Source: Gemmatimonas phototrophica
Lineage (GTDB): Bacteria; Gemmatimonadota; Gemmatimonadetes; Gemmatimonadales; Gemmatimonadaceae
DNA: 64,000 bases
Assembly (NCBI GenBank): GCA_945869195.1
Contig: CAMBNV010000008.1
Span: 99,023 to 163,022, forward strand
Reading direction: 5' to 3'
Below are positions 63,493-64,000 of the stretch, piece by piece. The notes under the pieces were generated by a model, which did no database searches, was not told where the DNA came from, and saw only the letters and a program-made list of their open reading frames with translations. Made by a program: the position numbers and the translations under genes. Positions within the stretch are counted from its first letter, which is position 1, and every line of letters starts with the position of its first letter.

Positions 63493-63586
63493 AGATGTCT
63501 CTCAGAAACGGGTTCGCAGGCGGTCCGACACGGACGCGCCGGGCCACCCGAGCCCCTTTGTCAGGGCGTAGGGCGGCGAGCCTTGG

Positions 63587-63616
63587 AATATAGGGGGGGG
63601 CGGGGGCGGGTTGCAA
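63587..63616 (-). promoter_or_regulatory. Predicted promoter of rpmG-secE-nusG
   Basis: Minus strand: -35 TTGCAA (63611-63616), 18-base spacer that is almost all C, -10 TATATT (63587-63592). The template strand of the spacer has G runs of 8, 5 and 3 separated by single C, a possible G-quadruplex. Confidence 0.7.
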
Positions 63617-63659
63617 GTCCCGTGTAATCACCGGGTTCCGTGCTCACAGGCGCGCCGGA

Positions 63660-63700
63660 ACGAAAAGGGGCACCCAGCCCACGCCGGATACCCCTTTCGT
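63660..63700 (-). terminator. Terminator after the tRNA genes
   Basis: ACGAAAGGGG pairs with CCCCTTTTCGT (one bulged T) across a 20-base loop; the T-rich arm gives the U tract. It lies 20 bases after tRNA-Thr and before the rpmG promoter. Confidence 0.65.
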
Positions 63701-63720
63701 CACATATAGTCTGCCTTTGA

Positions 63721-63793
63721 AGCACGCAACCGGGATCGAACCGGTGACCTCATCCTTACCAAGGATGTGCTCTACCGACTGAGCTATGCGTGC
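63721..63793 (-). tRNA. tRNA-Thr (anticodon GGT)
   Basis: A 73-base cloverleaf: acceptor GCACGCA pairs with TGCGTGC, discriminator T, D-arm GCTC...GAGC, anticodon loop TTGGTAA, T-loop TTCGATC. CCA is not encoded. It follows tRNA-Gly by 49 bases. Confidence 0.97.
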
Positions 63794-63842
63794 GGCCGTC
63801 GCACCCCTGCTTCGAGCACCTTCGATGTGACACCTGCGTTAG

Positions 63843-63915
63843 AGCGGGAGACGGGGCTCGAACCCGCGACATCAAGCTTGGAAGGCTTGCGCTCTACCAG
63901 CTGAGCTACTCCCGC
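63843..63915 (-). tRNA. tRNA-Gly (anticodon TCC)
   Basis: A 73-base cloverleaf: acceptor GCGGGAG pairs with CTCCCGC, discriminator T, D-arm GCTC...GAGC, anticodon TCC, T-loop TTCGAGC. CCA is not encoded. The Gly-Thr order before the secE-nusG region is widely conserved. Confidence 0.97.
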
Positions 63916-63993
63916 GTGCTCCCTCCGATCTCCCACGTCGTGCACTTCCAAATCGATATACCGGCTCAAACCAGCTTGGCGTCTGACCCGCCA

Positions 63994-64000
63994 TGGTGGG
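63994..64000 (-). tRNA. Possible 3' end of a tRNA-Tyr cut by the window edge
   Basis: The last seven bases read CCCACCA on the minus strand, which fits the 3' acceptor strand CCCACC plus discriminator A of a bacterial tRNA-Tyr (5' strand GGTGGG). The Tyr-Gly-Thr gene order is common. The evidence is only seven bases and context. Confidence 0.3.

Overview
This is a GC-rich bacterial chromosome window, about 65% GC or more by eye. Almost every gene is on the minus strand. The best guess for the source is Gemmatimonadota or a close relative in the FCB-type bacteria. This rests on a glycyl-tRNA synthetase of the single-chain type, a YpdA-type bacillithiol reductase, a MoxR/DUF58/BatA/DUF4175/DUF4159 cluster, a large zinc metalloprotease of the DUF5117/DUF4953 type, and ribosomal proteins with low-complexity tails. 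The taxonomic call is an inference; no rRNA gene is present.

Layout, read in the direction of transcription from right to left. (1) 63.7-64.0 kb: tRNA-Gly(TCC) and tRNA-Thr(GGT), probably preceded by a tRNA-Tyr cut by the window edge, followed by a terminator. (2) 51.2-63.6 kb: a promoter and then rpmG-secE-nusG-rplK-rplA-rplJ-rplL-rpoB-rpoC, with an attenuator-like hairpin before rpoB and a strong terminator after rpoC. (3) 49.0-51.1 kb: a small membrane protein and a PlsB/PlsC-like acyltransferase. (4) 48.0-48.9 kb: rpsL-rpsG with a clear promoter, a heptamer repeat and a terminator. (5) 45.3-47.8 kb: a secreted zinc metalloprotease that splits the usual str operon. (6) 28.2-45.2 kb: a leader of about 400 nt, then fusA-tuf-rpsJ and the S10 and spc ribosomal protein genes through secY-adk-map. 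The usual alpha operon (rpmJ-rpsM-rpsK-rpsD-rpoA-rplQ) is not here; map instead converges on ftcD with two bases between the stops. (7) 25.8-28.2 kb, plus strand: an inositol monophosphatase and the bifunctional FtcD, divergent from trpS. (8) 20.0-25.8 kb: trpS, pilT-dapA, purA-ypdA. (9) 0.3-20.0 kb: a chain of tightly packed or overlapping genes: glyQS, an M3-like metallopeptidase, a class IV aminotransferase, a secreted M20 peptidase, a GAF protein, two small unknown proteins (one predicted to be ubiquitin-like), MoxR-DUF58-BatA-DUF4175-DUF4159-membrane protein, a histone-deacetylase-like hydrolase, corA, a 42-codon ORF, priA, an unknown protein, a Fur-family repressor and ccdA. (10) 2-184, plus strand: the C-terminus of a gamma-glutamyltransferase.

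Most of the window is core information processing: transcription, translation and protein export, with tRNA charging by GlyQS and TrpS. The most unusual points are the putative beta-grasp (ubiquitin-like) protein coupled to a GAF protein and a MoxR ATPase that seems to start at CTG; the Gly/Pro/Arg-rich N-terminal tail on S5 and the histone-H1-like tail on L4; a large C-terminal insert in RpoB; predicted leaderless starts; a recurrent TAGATT -10-like box; and two five-copy heptamer arrays placed exactly at stop codons. Starts were chosen from family alignment, overlap with the upstream stop, and Shine-Dalgarno (SD) sequences. No mobile element or CRISPR array was seen.
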